From assembly GCA_942159475.1 (NCBI GenBank), contig OW804097.1, positions 39,878,298-39,942,297 on the forward strand: a DNA stretch of 64,000 nt. Reading direction: 5' to 3'. A model generated the notes under the pieces. It saw only the letters and a program-made list of their open reading frames with translations, was not told the origin of the DNA and searched no databases. Positions 19,839 to 30,785 of this stretch are shown in pieces (position 1 is the first letter of the stretch; each line of letters opens with the position of its first letter). Position numbers and translations under genes: made by a program. Origin of the DNA: Sthenelais limicola (lineage: Eukaryota; Annelida; Polychaeta; Phyllodocida; Sigalionidae).

Positions 19839-20786
19839 AAAATATCTTGCAAATGTTCAATTTGGCGACTATATCAAGAATAATTTTCAATAAAACTATA
19901 TCAAGAATAATTTTCAATAAAACAAAATATGAGAACGTTGACAATGAACACAGAATACTAAACGTTTGGCCCCTACAGGCACATAGGGATAAACACATCT
20001 TGGATATGTCCTTCTACCTCGCACAAAATCCAGACAATTTAGACAACAAAAAACTAGCCACCAGGAGCCATGCCCCTGGTAGGAAAAACCTTTTAGTCCT
20101 AACGTCAAAATTAACCAAAATCAATAATTCAATGATCTACAAATGCCCAAAACGATGGAATGAACTCCACACTGAGGCGCACAAAATTGAGGACAAGCAT
20201 GCTTTCAAAAAATACACAGAAAAAACCCTATCGCCCTTTAGACCTGCATAAACCAAACCACAAACACACCCTCTGAATCACATCCCTGGAGACTGTACCC
20301 CCCACCCACCCCCCTTGGGGGTGTCGGGTGCATGGAAAGGCAACTTGTTCTAGTACCTTGTCCATGCCCCAACTATCTCCCTCTCTTTACTTTATCCTGG
20401 GCCGAGTGAGGTAACTTGTTCTAGTGCCACACCCTGTCCCAGACACCATACCACCTGAGCTGCACAATACTTAAATATACTTCACCTGAATTAATCGATT
20501 ATCAGAGATTCTGCCAACAAGGCAATACTTACTGGAACCATCCACAGGGAGGACATCATATGTATAATACTCATAAACCCATACCCCATTTCATCCATAG
20601 TGTCATTTCATTGTGTAACCTTGTAGTAACCATAGAACACTGTAGTACAAATAGAGTAACAAAAGAAAACTCAAAACAAAATTCAGGCATCCAATGGAAG
20701 AACTAACTAAACACATGTTTACTTAGATTGTTGGTCCACCTTATTGTAAAAACATCAGCAATAAAGAATTATTGAATTGAATTGAA
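19839..20786 (+). mobile_element. 5'-truncated LINE (non-LTR retrotransposon)
   Basis: A retrotransposon fragment of about 950 bases lies inside a family D MITE. It has the last ~110 codons of a reverse transcriptase protein, a 500-base 3' untranslated part with a twice-used AACTTGTTCTAGT block, and the tail AATAAAGAATTATTGAATTG. ATTGA-type tail repeats are typical of CR1/L2/Jockey-like LINEs. The 5' truncation is the usual outcome of target-primed insertion. Confidence 0.7.
19847..20251 (+). CDS. C-terminal end of a LINE reverse transcriptase
   Basis: The 134-residue frame is the C-terminus of a non-LTR retrotransposon polyprotein. From residue 35 on it shows the usual end region: R..H at the start, TRSHAPGRKNLLVLTSKLTK, then YKCPKRWNELHTEAHKIEDK and FKKYTEKTLS, the weakly conserved 'WNxLP...FKxxLK' tail of many RT proteins. 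The catalytic RT domain and endonuclease are missing, so it is a dead fragment. The first 30 residues include a 21-base direct repeat (ATCAAGAATAATTTTCAATA) at the insertion edge and probably are not original coding sequence. The stop at 20251 is followed directly by the untranslated tail. Confidence 0.65.
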   Translation: MQMFNLATISRIIFNKTISRIIFNKTKYENVDNEHRILNVWPLQAHRDKHILDMSFYLAQNPDNLDNKKLATRSHAPGRKNLLVLTSKLTKINNSMIYKCPKRWNELHTEAHKIEDKHAFKKYTEKTLSPFRPA

Positions 20787-20826
20787 ATCAAGATTAAAAA
20801 TGGCGGCTGTGCAAATCCCCTATTGT
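20787..20826 (+). mobile_element. MITE family D, right end
   Basis: AAATCAAGATTAAAAATGGC then TGTGCAAATCCCCTATT: the missing 3' end of the copy that starts at 19538. Confidence 0.65.
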
Positions 20827-21297
20827 AGCAGTCAACCATTTCTGTATTGGGATGCTGATGTACAGTAAATTCTCCTTGTGATAGATTTCTTCCACTACAT
20901 CGCAAGATCCCAGCGATTGTGGGCTTGTTTGTTAAATTGTAATGATTCATAGAGATCAAGAATAGTGCAAATTTTCTGGTTTTCACCATTAGTCCTCTAT
21001 GATTCATTGCAATCGTGCACACAGGCAGTTATGTTGGGTTTTTTTGCACCAAAAGTGTGATTAATCAATCCCATGCAACCACTGGCAATTGCCTGCACTA
21101 ATCACTTGTATTGTATGCGGTTATACTGTATATCATAAATTGCTTGTATGATTGCTTGAAATTGGAGCAAAAGTGGTTTTAAGAGAATTAGAATCCCTTT
21201 ATAGCTACCATCCTTTTGGTTCTGATTCTTTGGTGAATGTGTACAGATTGGATTCTATTATAGAGACCTATAATAGAAATGTACAGTTTCTATCCTT
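20827..21297. other. No feature recognised
   Basis: Mixed sequence, no repeated block found. Confidence 0.3.
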
Positions 21298-21614
21298 AAT
21301 AGGGGATTCGCAGGTGCCACTGCATACATGTCTGATACAGTGCATGTTGGGATAGATTCAGTTCAGTTCTGACGTTTTTATCGAAACTTGCGTATCATAA
21401 CTTGTACAAATGATTTATAAAAACCAAATGCATGATAGGAAAGATGGAGGCCTGTGTTATGGAAACCTGTATAACACATGGATATTGGCATTGGAGCACC
21501 GATAGATATTCCATGCTGAACATGGCACGTTTTCTATAAATTTTACACTGACATACAACCCAGATAATTCCATGCGAATCAAGATTCAAGACGGTCGACA
21601 TGCATGATCCCTAT
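21298..21614 (+). mobile_element. MITE family D copy
   Basis: Starts AATAGGGGATTCGCAGGTG and ends GACATGCATGATCCCTATT. Interior shares ACAGTGCATGTTGGGATAG and CAAATGCATGATAGGAAAG. Confidence 0.75.
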
Positions 21615-21822
21615 TGCAAAGTGTATGGATTAGACGTGTGCCTGCAAGATGAGGTTTCACTTTATTTCAAGATGTGAGCCAGCAGTAGAACAAAAGAGCC
21701 TTTAGCTCTCAGAGTGTACTGTTAAAGCCAACAGCAAGACGTCCTGAAAGGCTTTTGTTTAAGAAATGAAGAGACGGACTGATTTCTCGGGCGTGGAATT
21801 TGATCTTCAAGCAGGACTAGCT

Positions 21823-21850
21823 TTGAGGGCGCTTTTTAGACGCCCTCATC
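21823..21850 (-). other. TTGATGA-hairpin, weak member of the CTGATGA set
   Basis: On the minus strand TTGATGA runs into a GGGCG...CGCCC stem and then TCAAAGC. The stem is a perfect 8-base pair (TGAGGGCG/CGCCCTCA). Confidence 0.3.
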
Positions 21851-22087
21851 AAGTTTCATGAGATTTCTTCGTCATTTAATCCTCCTCTCAGTAGGACAAC
21901 TTGGATAAAGGCTGGAAAAGGTGGGTAGGGAGGGCCCCAACACCATGTTCCCCTTTTGCTCTAGAAAATAGGTAATAGAATATGGCACAATGGGGATTGT
22001 TCCTGACTAGAAATAATGTCAAGAAATACATAATGAATTTGTGTATTTATGTGCAAAATATACAGATAAACACTTTGGTAAACTGCA

Positions 22088-22581
22088 CTCTCAGTAAACA
22101 TCACTCAAAAACTAACGATTTTCTACTTATTGATCCGTTCTTTTGCAACCCATCTAAAAGTCATTTGATCAAAATCTTGGAAAATCCTTTCCTTGGGTGG
22201 CTTCACTTATTATCCCTCATCGGCGGCCGTTTGTTCTTGGCCGATTCGATTTCAAATTAGTATATAAAACAGAAGCAGAATATTGATAAATTCACTCTCA
22301 TAAGAATAGATCCTTTCATGAAACGTTACACTTAAACATTGTAGGGATCCATACCTATAAAGAAGTCAATCCGTATCTTATTATAAACGAAAAGTAATAC
22401 ATGCGTTGATAGTCAAAGTTGAACTGGATGAACTCTAATTTGAGAAGTTCACAACATGTTTGTCAACTTCACACCTATTATCGCAAATAAAGAATTATCC
22501 TATCTTATCTTATACGTAAGTCACACTATGAGTAAAATTTGTTAAGACTTGTTGTCGTAATAGCTGAGAATACAGCCTTAA
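22088..22581 (+). mobile_element. MITE family E copy with insertion
   Basis: Left end TAAACTGCACTCTCAG, right end TAGCTGAGAATACAGCCTTAA. It matches 39419-39774 outside 22290-22512, where extra sequence is inserted. Confidence 0.6.
22290..22512 (+). mobile_element. Retroposon 3' fragment inside MITE E
   Basis: About 220 bases absent from the other E copies. They end AAATAAAGAATTATCC followed by repeated TATCT/TTAT, a LINE-like tail. No coding part remains. Confidence 0.45.
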
Positions 22582-23485
22582 TCAATCAAATACACATTGC
22601 CTGCCTTTGTGAGAGCATGGAATATTGTGCAGCAGCAGCCCCCCCCCCCCCCTTTACCCCCTTACCCCCTCCCACACCACCGTCCTCCCTGAAGAGACTC
22701 CTTGATATTATTTATCTTTAATATTGCATCTCACAGAGCCGGAAGTTGTTACCTCGCGGAGCATGCGCTGTCACGGCAAGACTACACCAGGATAATGACA
22801 AGAAAACGTGTACAGTTGGTATTGACAAACCCACCATAAAACTGAGCATAATTTGTATTTAACAATCTGATTTTCTAGGATTTCAGACATTAAATTTATA
22901 TCGCTTTTTATCCTCTTATATTTAGATAGTCTCTAGGGACTTAAAACAATAGATCCCTTTTCCAACCCCATTTACCAAAATCTTCACAACCCTGTTTCTA
23001 TGATTTAACTAAAGTCGCATTTGTAACTATAAGGTCTTCGACATATTTTACACATTGGACAGCACATTTGAATTTTAAAAAGCAATAGGCCCAAAGACCG
23101 GAACGCGTTGCAATCCATCTATCGAAAAGTACCTTTAGTTCACCGGCAAAATAGTAGGAATTATACAAAGTATAAGAAATAATCAATCAGAAATATTCAG
23201 CAGAGGGTTACATGTGTTCTGTAAGAATATTTTTTCATAAATAGTCCTATATTGTAAAGCGACTAAATTTTCTCCGTAATTACAATTTATTTGTAAAATT
23301 TTGAAAAGTAAAGAATTAAACTTTTGGAATGGGGAAAAAAGAGGGACATGTGTTTCCACCCAAAAGCAAAAATATACACCCATGCTCCAAGTAGCAAAAT
23401 TATGTGCTGACGTATTATTGGTTATCCTAAATCACATTAGTTACATAAGTCCAGAACTACAAAAACATTGTACATCTATAGATTC
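22582..23485. other. No supported gene
   Basis: A C run lies at about 22640-22652. Short frames at 22998-23519 have no recognised domain. Confidence 0.3.
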
Positions 23486-23668
23486 GTTGCATGACGTACA
23501 ACGTAAATCCGAAATATAGGGACTTTCTATCTACCTCATACATCAATCTCTCTGTCTAACTAACTTTTTAAAAAGCATGTTGCATGACGTACAACGTAAA
23601 TCCGAAATATAGGGACTTTCTATCTACCTCATACATCAATCTCTCTGTCTAACTATTTTTTTAAAAAG
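23486..23668 (+). repeat. 93-bp tandem duplication
   Basis: Two nearly identical units (from 23486 and 23579) share GTTGCATGACGTACAACG and CATACATCAATCTCTCTG. They differ mainly at the ends. Confidence 0.85.
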
Positions 23669-24890
23669 TTGCCAATATTACTGTGACAATTTCCAAATTG
23701 ACAAACAGGCCAAATTGTACACCTCTTTGCAGCTTGACTACATGATCATGAAACATCCTTCCGGGAAAGTGATACAGGAAAAAGCCGAAGAGGAGGAGGA
23801 GAGGGAGAGTAATTGCAGAAGGATATGCGATGATCATCATTATCTTACATCTTGTTTCTTTTCTGATGTAATCCTAGATTTCAGGAAGCACTAAATTGTT
23901 CATAATTTCTATTCACAAAATTTAGGGAATCTTTGCAGGGAATAATAACTATAAGTACTAGCAAGAATTACATTTTTTGTTGCTAGTAGGATGTTTTCTA
24001 ACTTTTGTTTTACAAATGTTACCAGGATATCTATACAAAAATGATATACACATCATATTATAGTTTTAAAATTATTTCTTTAAAAAAACATCTCTAAAAG
24101 TGCATACAGATTCAAAAAATGTTAAGTCAATTTGTTAAATGGGGCAAGAATACTCATGTATTTTTATTCTCAGTACGATGTGTCAGGTGTTAGGCATCAC
24201 TGACTATATGCTTCAAATATCCACACACAAATATTTAATACATAAGAATATCGCAAATCCATAATCTTTAAAACATGAATTTTTCAAAAAAGCGTTAAAA
24301 ATATTAAACGCTCAACTCATTCCGAACTGATATTCGGGATTTCTTTTCATTATATAGGAACGCCGCAGCATTCATGCTGACCCACCATCATTAACAAACA
24401 TAATCATAAAAAGTAATAAAACGTTATGAACGTATTCTGATAATAAGATAATTTCCCAAATTTGATAAAATATGGCACATGTACAAAATTGAGGAAGACG
24501 TCTCGTTGTACATATTTCTGCGGCTTGACTACAAGCGATCATGAAGCATTTCACGTGCTTCCGGGAAGGTGCGGAGGAAAAACTACAGTAGCAAGAGGAA
24601 AAGGAGAATGGGAGACTGATACATGGTGATTATCATTATCTGTTTTAATGGGAGGCAAATTGCTGCAACTTGATTGGGGGATATAAGGGATTATTATACT
24701 AGTATTGAGGGCGGAATTGAGTGATGAAAAAATGGCAAATTGGCTTAGAGATGGAAGGGAGGAAGTGAGAAAGATAGTTATAGGAGGGAAACAGAAAGAA
24801 ATGGAAACCATATATACATGTATAATGTTTATGCGGCTTTTGTAACTAATATGTTTAAAAGTGGTGGCCAATAAAATGTTTAAAAGAACA
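23669..24890. other. AT-rich stretch, no gene
   Basis: A diverged direct repeat pair can be seen: CTTGACTACATGATCATGAA...CTTCCGGGAA at 23733-23767 and CTTGACTACAAGCGATCATG...CTTCCGGGAA at 24523-24567, each followed by a purine-rich patch. Nothing coding was recognised. Confidence 0.35.
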
Positions 24891-24894
24891 ATAA

Positions 24895-25345
24895 AGATGA
24901 AATATGAGAAGTAGAGCCAGGAGAAAGGCGAGAGAGAGACATACAGAGATATCAAAAGGAGGCGAGAGTGAAAGACTGAAGGGGTAAAGAGGGGGAAATG
25001 GAAGGAAGAGAGAGAAAGAGAAAAGACAAAACAAGGAAAGGGAAGGGAGAAGAGAAGGAAAGTGAAGGGAGAACAGAGGGAAAGGGAAGGAAGATGAGAG
25101 GGACAAGACGGAAAGAGGGAGACGCATAGAAAGGAAGAGTAAGAGGAGGGGGGGAAGAAAGATGAGCGATAAATGGGGAGAGGAGAAAGAGAGTGGGGAG
25201 AAAAGAGAGGGGAAAAGGGGCGAGATGAGAGGCAATAGGATGGAGTGGGATGGCTAGAAGGGAAGGAACGATGAGAAGGAGACAGGGAGGAGTCAGGGAA
25301 GGGAGAGAGAAGAGATAAGAGATAAACACAGGATCACTGAGAAGA
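24895..25345 (+). repeat. Polypurine (GA-rich) tract
   Basis: About 450 bases almost wholly A/G. It opens long Ser/Leu/Pro-rich frames on the minus strand, which are low-complexity artefacts. Confidence 0.85.
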
Positions 25346-25633
25346 CACAGAGGTAAGAGTTTAATGTTCAAGAACAATAGCCTACTTTACAAATTGACAG
25401 TGACGCCATAGATAGAGCGGTGGTAACGACGGGAACTTCAAGCTATGCGGGCGCTCACAGTTGCCCTATGCCTTAAGCATAGGCTTCCAACTTTCACCTT
25501 CTTTCTCCCTCAAATACTAGCTATTGTTATATTGTCTGCTATCCAATATTATTAGGTGATATGTTTAGAATAATGTTGCTTAACGGCAGCTTGAGTTACC
25601 CACTAGATTTTAAAATATAGCAATTTTTGTCAG
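25346..25633. other. No feature recognised
   Basis: Mixed sequence ending in a splice-acceptor-like ATTTTTGTCAG. Confidence 0.3.
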
Positions 25634-25752
25634 AGGGTATCAAGAAAAACAAGCTATGGACGGGGAGTACAGGGAGCGAGGGGGCAGTGGCCACAGGGTT
25701 GAAGGGTCCAGGTGCGTCCTCTAGTCGGCGGAGGACTGGAAGCAATAGTGAT
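25634..25752 (+). CDS. Possible host exon, Gly/Ser-rich, unrecognised
   Basis: A 119-base segment is flanked by a plausible acceptor (TTTTTGTCAG, ending 25633) and a consensus donor (GTGAGT, 25753-25758). One frame is open throughout and reads KNKLWTGSTGSEG, GLKGPGASSSRRRTGS, a polar Gly/Ser/Arg-rich linker. It is clearly more GC-rich than its flanks and contains CpGs. Entry phase would be two bases, exit phase zero. I recognise no family. It could equally be a chance open frame in a GC-rich patch, or part of a repeat not otherwise seen here. Confidence 0.3.
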
Positions 25753-25929
25753 GTGAGTCAAGTTGTCCACGCATGCGCCGAGTGTTGGAGGTTAATCCCG
25801 CACTCATGGTTAGCAGCTGGTAGCAGAATATATGAACTGCCCTATTGCAGGGGAGGGGCAACACACATTAACTTAATGTGAAATTCCTCCAATTACTCAA
25901 TGAAAAATGAATGCACATAATCCATTTAC

Positions 25930-26110
25930 CCCAAGCACACACCCCAGAAGCAATCCCGTTGTGCATTGGAAAATCCGCCAGTGCATGCAAAAGTGCATCT
26001 GACCAGTTACAAAAGTGCAATCCTCTCAAAAAAGCAGTTTTGCACCTGGTTTTGCACCTGATGCAATGTGCATCATCCATGCACATCAACAATGCGTATC
26101 AAATTTATGT
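25930..26110 (+). repeat. Composite repeat H, block a (direct copy)
   Basis: GTGCATTGGAAAATCCGCC, CATGCAAAAGTGCATCTGAC and GCAGTTTTGCACCTGGTTTT match 42320-42450 in the same orientation and 28640-28785 reversed. Confidence 0.7.
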
Positions 26111-26209
26111 ATATAAATCGGGTATCAATGCACTAGTTACATGCAGTTGAAGTACATCAAATATTGAAGATCTAACATGAGACAATTCCTGACATAGTAT
26201 GGTAGTGAA

Positions 26210-26410
26210 AACGATTCCTTTTTGGAATATATCTAGCATAAAAATCAAACATGGTAATTGGCCATCCAGAAACATTTCAAACGTTTTCTTCTCAAAAATG
26301 AAATAATCAAACATGTAATATAGAGATAGTAATATAGATCATTGGAATATGGAGGATATAGAAATACTTATTAGATTTCCTGGTGTTTACTATCATTGGA
26401 ATATATGGAG
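26210..26410 (+). repeat. MITE family B fragment
   Basis: Shares AAATACTTATTAGAT, GTTTACTATCATTGGAAT and TAGGCTTG with the right halves of B copies; no intact end. Confidence 0.35.
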
Positions 26411-26454
26411 GTAGGCTTGTATCGTTTAGCTTTGTGTATAGGGGTTTCTTTTAC

Positions 26455-26740
26455 TTTGTGTCAGAAAGTGAGTATCAGCGTCAGAGAATGGAGTGTCATA
26501 TATGAGCGACAGTGAGTGTGAATGCCAGGTGAGTGGGCAGTGTCAGGTACTGTGTCCTGGTGTGGTTTCATTGTATTATGTAATGGTATGGATGTTGTGT
26601 GCGCGGATTTGGGTTGAACGATTATTTGTGAAAGAATTGTTAAAAAATTTTGGTTATAGAGATGAATATGTGAGATACTCAAATGAATACAATATGCTCT
26701 ATTGGCACGATTTATCAATGAAATTATTGCTGACGTAGAA
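26455..26740 (-). repeat. Composite repeat H, block d (inverted)
   Basis: The complement of this block matches 43225-43445: ACAATGAAACCACA, ACTCACCTGGCATTCACACT and CTCCATTCTCTGAC. An 85-residue frame is open here and its counterpart is open in the other island, with similar protein (HSPGIHTHC, TLHSLTLILT). Whether this is a coding remnant cannot be decided by eye. Confidence 0.65.
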
Positions 26741-27344
26741 TGGGGTGGGAACTATAAAAGGAGGAATTGAAACATGCAGACTTGCTCCGATTTAAAAACA
26801 TAACTTAGATATATGTTTTAAACGTCATTATAATTGGGGCTTTTATATAATTATGGTCAAGTCTTGTGAGAGCAAAAGTGACTCTGGATAATTCTGGTCA
26901 GCAAAGAACTTTCGAGAGCCTGCCACATATCACACATAAGACATTCCTATATCAACATCATTTAGTTGTTGTTCTATCTATGATGTTTAAAAATATCTGC
27001 TTTCATATTCAAAATAAATGGAGATAAAACCGCATGGTCATAAATATAATAAAAATATAGTAGCACACACATCTCTCCCATCAGGAAGGAATCTAATAAT
27101 ATTCATTTGAAGATGACACATATTAAAAGCACTCTTATACGTTGGAAACTTGGCTAATATACACACACTTTATAGCTAAAGAAAGCTAAGAGAATGAGGA
27201 ATTCAGCCAAGTGCATCATTATGTCCTCCATACAGCAAGGAGAGCGGTATCGCCGCGCGTAATCGTTACGCGTACACAACATAATTAATAGGCGGCGATT
27301 AAGAATGGGGGAAATAGGAGTACTATAATATATATATCAGTATC
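26741..27344. other. No supported gene
   Basis: At 27255-27275 a CpG-rich palindrome, GCGTAATCGTTACGC, stands out from the AT-rich flanks. Confidence 0.35.
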
Positions 27345-27570
27345 ATTTATTATGTTCATCTATTGATCCTACATGTGTTATTGAATAAGAATACTCTATA
27401 TAGCAACTGTACCCAACTTTCCATTGTGACGGCAGGCTTATTTAAGTTGTTAAAGCTTTGCTAAGAGTTTGTGTGTCTGCATTAAATGTGTGTGTAAGGG
27501 TCACTCTGGGAGTTGAATCGCAGTAGATTGACACCCCCACCTGACCATAATACATATGGTCAGTAATAAT
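27345..27570 (-). repeat. Composite repeat H, block c (inverted)
   Basis: The complement matches 42700-42920, with shared words TTATTGAATAAGAATAC, AAGCTTTGCTAAGAGTTTGT and GTGTGAGGGT-like. Orientation is opposite to the copy in the second island. Confidence 0.7.
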
Positions 27571-28404
27571 ACAATATATTATAATACATTGTTCCCGCGG
27601 TCCAGAGCACATCATTTGTCATGATTTTTAATGTCCAATTCCCCCAGATTTTAATAACTTTTTAATGACCAAATGAAGTCATGTTAGCTGATAATTTATG
27701 ACCATGAATAGTTGAACTTATACTTGAACTTATGATATAGTTGAACTTATGTACACAGAACTCAATTTATTTTGGTTCCCTTCTTGAAGGGGGACCCACA
27801 CATGGCTGATTCTAAGCTGATTTGAATCCCGATTTGGATCTCCCGATGAATCCTAGGATTTCATATTTCGCATTTTTAATCATTGGGATTCGGGAGTGCT
27901 GAAATCGGCTCTCTTTTGAAATCGGCCCATGTCAATTCAATTGTGGGTCCGCCTTTGTACTTGTATGTGTATACATATCTTATAATTATTAATATGTCTT
28001 ATATCACATATCTTATCATACATACTTCTTAAAATGCATCAATGAACGCTTAACACTGTCAAAACGATTGACAAACAGTTCACTCCTCATTGAATCTGAA
28101 TTCCTTCGAATTTTTGGCCAAGTTTTTCTGAGCTTCATTTAGTTTCAGTCTCTGCTTCTCTTCTAAATAGGAATGATACGTTTTTCTTGCTGAGGCAGCC
28201 GCCACAGCAGATTTTAACATTTCTTTTGTAACTGGTACCTTAAGAGATTACTCTTATATGGCGCTCAGATAGTTTTTCATGACTTTTTAATGACTCACAG
28301 TGAAAATTAATGATTTTTAAGGCCCTTAAAAACCCAAACTCAGAATTGATGACTTTTAATGACTTTTTAAAACATGCAGGAACCATGTAATATATATATA
28401 AAAA
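27571..28404. other. Extra segment inside composite H
   Basis: Absent from the 42.3-43.4 kb copy. It contains an inverted pair GGACCCACA (27790) and TGTGGGTCC (27943) around about 160 bases, probably a small MITE, and several TTTTTAATGAC repeats (27650, 28282, 28347). Confidence 0.45.
27788..27955. mobile_element. Possible small MITE
   Basis: Short inverted ends GGGACCCACACATGG at 27790 and CCATGTC...TTGTGGGTCC at 27927-27952. Interior has AATCCCGATTTGGATC and its diverged complement. Confidence 0.4.
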
Positions 28405-28785
28405 CATTGAATATATAATAGGCATTTGAATGAAATAAAAAAGAATAATTATGATGTGTTATTTGAAATATGAATTTTCCAACGTGTGACTCATTTTCTT
28501 GTGACACATCAGGCAATGGAATATGCAGTAGAGGCCCAAATATTCTTTATCAGTACAAAATTGTTATATACATGTTCATCACTTGATAAAATTATTCAAC
28601 TGCATTTACACCCTATTTAGATACATAACTTTGATACACATTTTGAAGTGCATCAGATGATGCACGTTTTATCAGGTGTAGAACCAGGTGCAAAACTGCT
28701 TTTCTGAGCGGATTGCACTTATGTAACTGGTCAGATGCACTTTTGCATGCACTGGTAGATTTTCCAGTGCACATCAGGGTTCTCA
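28405..28785 (-). repeat. Composite repeat H, blocks b and a (inverted)
   Basis: The complement matches 42310-42670: TTTGAATGAAATAAAAA, GGCCCAAATATTCTT, CATGTTCATCACTTG, GCACTTTTGCATGCACTGG. A family-B-like end (GTGTGACTCATTTTC) is embedded at 28485-28510. Confidence 0.7.
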
Positions 28786-29545
28786 CCAGGCGGCAGCACT
28801 TTTGCCACCAGGTGGCCGGTCAGGTCACTGTGTTGTACTTTCAATTTATTTTGACAATAGATACACTGTTACTACACATTTGTGCTATTTACCTACTATA
28901 ATTGTTTTCCATCATTTAATTAAGAATATTGGAAGTGATATCCATCCATAATATATTTGTGTAATTTCTCTGTTTGATATTGAAAAACGTTGTCATCAAG
29001 ACACCCCAATATTTCTACATATAGCTTGTGCCTAGTGGCTTGGGTGACCAAGAGCAACCATCCAACTAAAATAGAGCGCAAGCCATTCTGCCAACCTTAA
29101 GGCTCCTCTAACTGGCCTCAGAGGATGGTAAAATTGATGAAATGAAATGTTGCATTTAAGGGAGACAACACTCCAGTGCACCAAACCCTTTTGGAGATAT
29201 TTGGGAATATAGGCACCCATCAAACCTCCCTGTGATAAGAAAAATACAGCTCTCCAACAGAGCAACAAAAGAGCCTTACTGAGTGCATCATAAGTGCGCT
29301 TTTTAACCTGGAAAATAGAGCATTATTGAGAGCATCATAATCACATTAAATATACCTGGTCAGTAGTGCATCATTGAGAGCATCAGTAGTGCATTTATAA
29401 ATCGGGTCCATAGAGCATTATGAAATCAAGTTTGAGCCTCACAACTGTTTACGATTTCCACTAGTAAAGCACCAGGTCAGAATCAGGTCAAAAGTTCCAG
29501 GTCAAAACTAGGTCAGTTATGCAATCATGCACATCGGGATATACA
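28785..29545 (+). repeat. Composite repeat H, block e (direct)
   Basis: About 755 bases that match 45222-45965 in the same orientation: CACCAGGTGGC, GAAAAACGTTGTCATC, ACTGAGTGCATCATAAGTG, CTCACAACTGTTTACGATTT and CAATCATGCACATCGGG. Non-coding. Confidence 0.75.
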
Positions 29546-29747
29546 ATGCAGATATTGGCTGCATAAATTAAAAGCTGATGCGTAAATTATATGAGATCAG
29601 ATCTATATTTCTTTCTATCCCCATGTTACCTTAGCATAAATAAATCAGAAGCCACATGAGGACATTTATGGGTCTATTCAGATAAATGTTACACTGAGAG
29701 GAGGGAAAGAGAGAGATGCGAATAAGATGTCTGTAAGACAGGGAGGA
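29546..29747. other. Spacer after composite repeat H
   Basis: About 200 bases between block e and the direct-repeat pair; no repeat or frame recognised. Confidence 0.25.
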
Positions 29748-29852
29748 ATGATGAATAATGGAATAGCCATGTAGCCATTCCTTCTCCCTCCCCCTGCACA
29801 AGAAAGAAACAGTATCCGGCAAGGGAGTCGGGCATTCCATTGAGGGGAGCTC
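29748..29852 (+). repeat. Diverged direct repeat partner of 30664-30785
   Basis: ATGATGAATAATGGAATAGCC and GGGAGTCGGGCATTCCATTG correspond to ATGATGAATTATGGAACAGCC and GGGAGTCAGACATTGCTTTG. The two copies flank the long family B element. Confidence 0.5.
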
Positions 29853-29964
29853 AAGGGTGTACACACTCTGTACGCCAGCGTCTAGGCGATGTGTTACAAG
29901 GACATGTGGGGTTTGTATACTACTGGGTTCGGATCCAGCAGCTGCGTCTTTCCAACAGTGTCAT

Positions 29965-30573
29965 TTGTGATGTGTTTCAGGAAAAGATTCACAAGTCGCC
30001 GAAAGTGATATTTTTAAAGTGTTTTATTCACAAGATCTCTTTGTAGCAATGTTCACATCTAGCGCTGGACGATGTATGAATACATTTACTAAATTTCCAG
30101 CCTGTGTTCGAACTATATCCATGCATTTTTAAGGTCATCTTAAAGTGTATATTGAGCTACTTCACTAGTAAATGTCCACCAAGAAATATTGGAAACTTAC
30201 TTTTCAAAAATAAAAATATCAAACTTAAAAGATAGAAATACTTACTGTTTACTATCATTGGGATAGGCTTGATATCATCTTTTCAAATAATTATGATGAT
30301 ATCATCTCTCATTATTTTTTCTAAAAATTATATAAAACTTTTCAATAAACTTCTTAAGGTTAAATATTTAAATCAAAATTGCCTGGATTAGAAAGAAACT
30401 CCCGTGTATTGTATAAAAGTCAATATAGGTCAGGACATGATGAAAATCACAATTATTTCATTATTTTTGTGAAGATTGTAACTGTCTGTTTACCTGAATA
30501 AATTTGTCCAAAAAAAAATCTGAAAATCCATTTTTTGCGACTTGTGCCTCATTTTCCTGAAACACGTCACATT
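29965..30573 (+). mobile_element. Long (about 600 bp) MITE family B copy
   Basis: Ends TGTGATGTGTTTCAGG with CACAAGTCGC, and GCGACTTGTGCCTCATTTTC with CACGTCACAT. It is the longest B copy. Bases 30037-30239 are identical to 42032-42234 over 203 positions. Confidence 0.75.
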
Positions 30574-30663
30574 TTACCTCCCACCCAGGGCTGGGTTACA
30601 AAAGGCAGGTTTTGTATATCAATGTGCATACGCATAGATTTGCACAACATATAAATAGAGTAA

Positions 30664-30785
30664 TGATGAATTATGGAACAGCCATGGTTGACGTTCCCTC
30701 TTAACGCCCCCCCCCCCCCCCGCCTTCAGAGGAAACATTATGGGAGACAGGGAGTCAGACATTGCTTTGAAACGGGAGCCATAAA
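30664..30785 (+). repeat. Diverged direct repeat, with C run
   Basis: Partner of 29748-29852. A run of about 15 C lies at 30707-30721. Confidence 0.45.
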
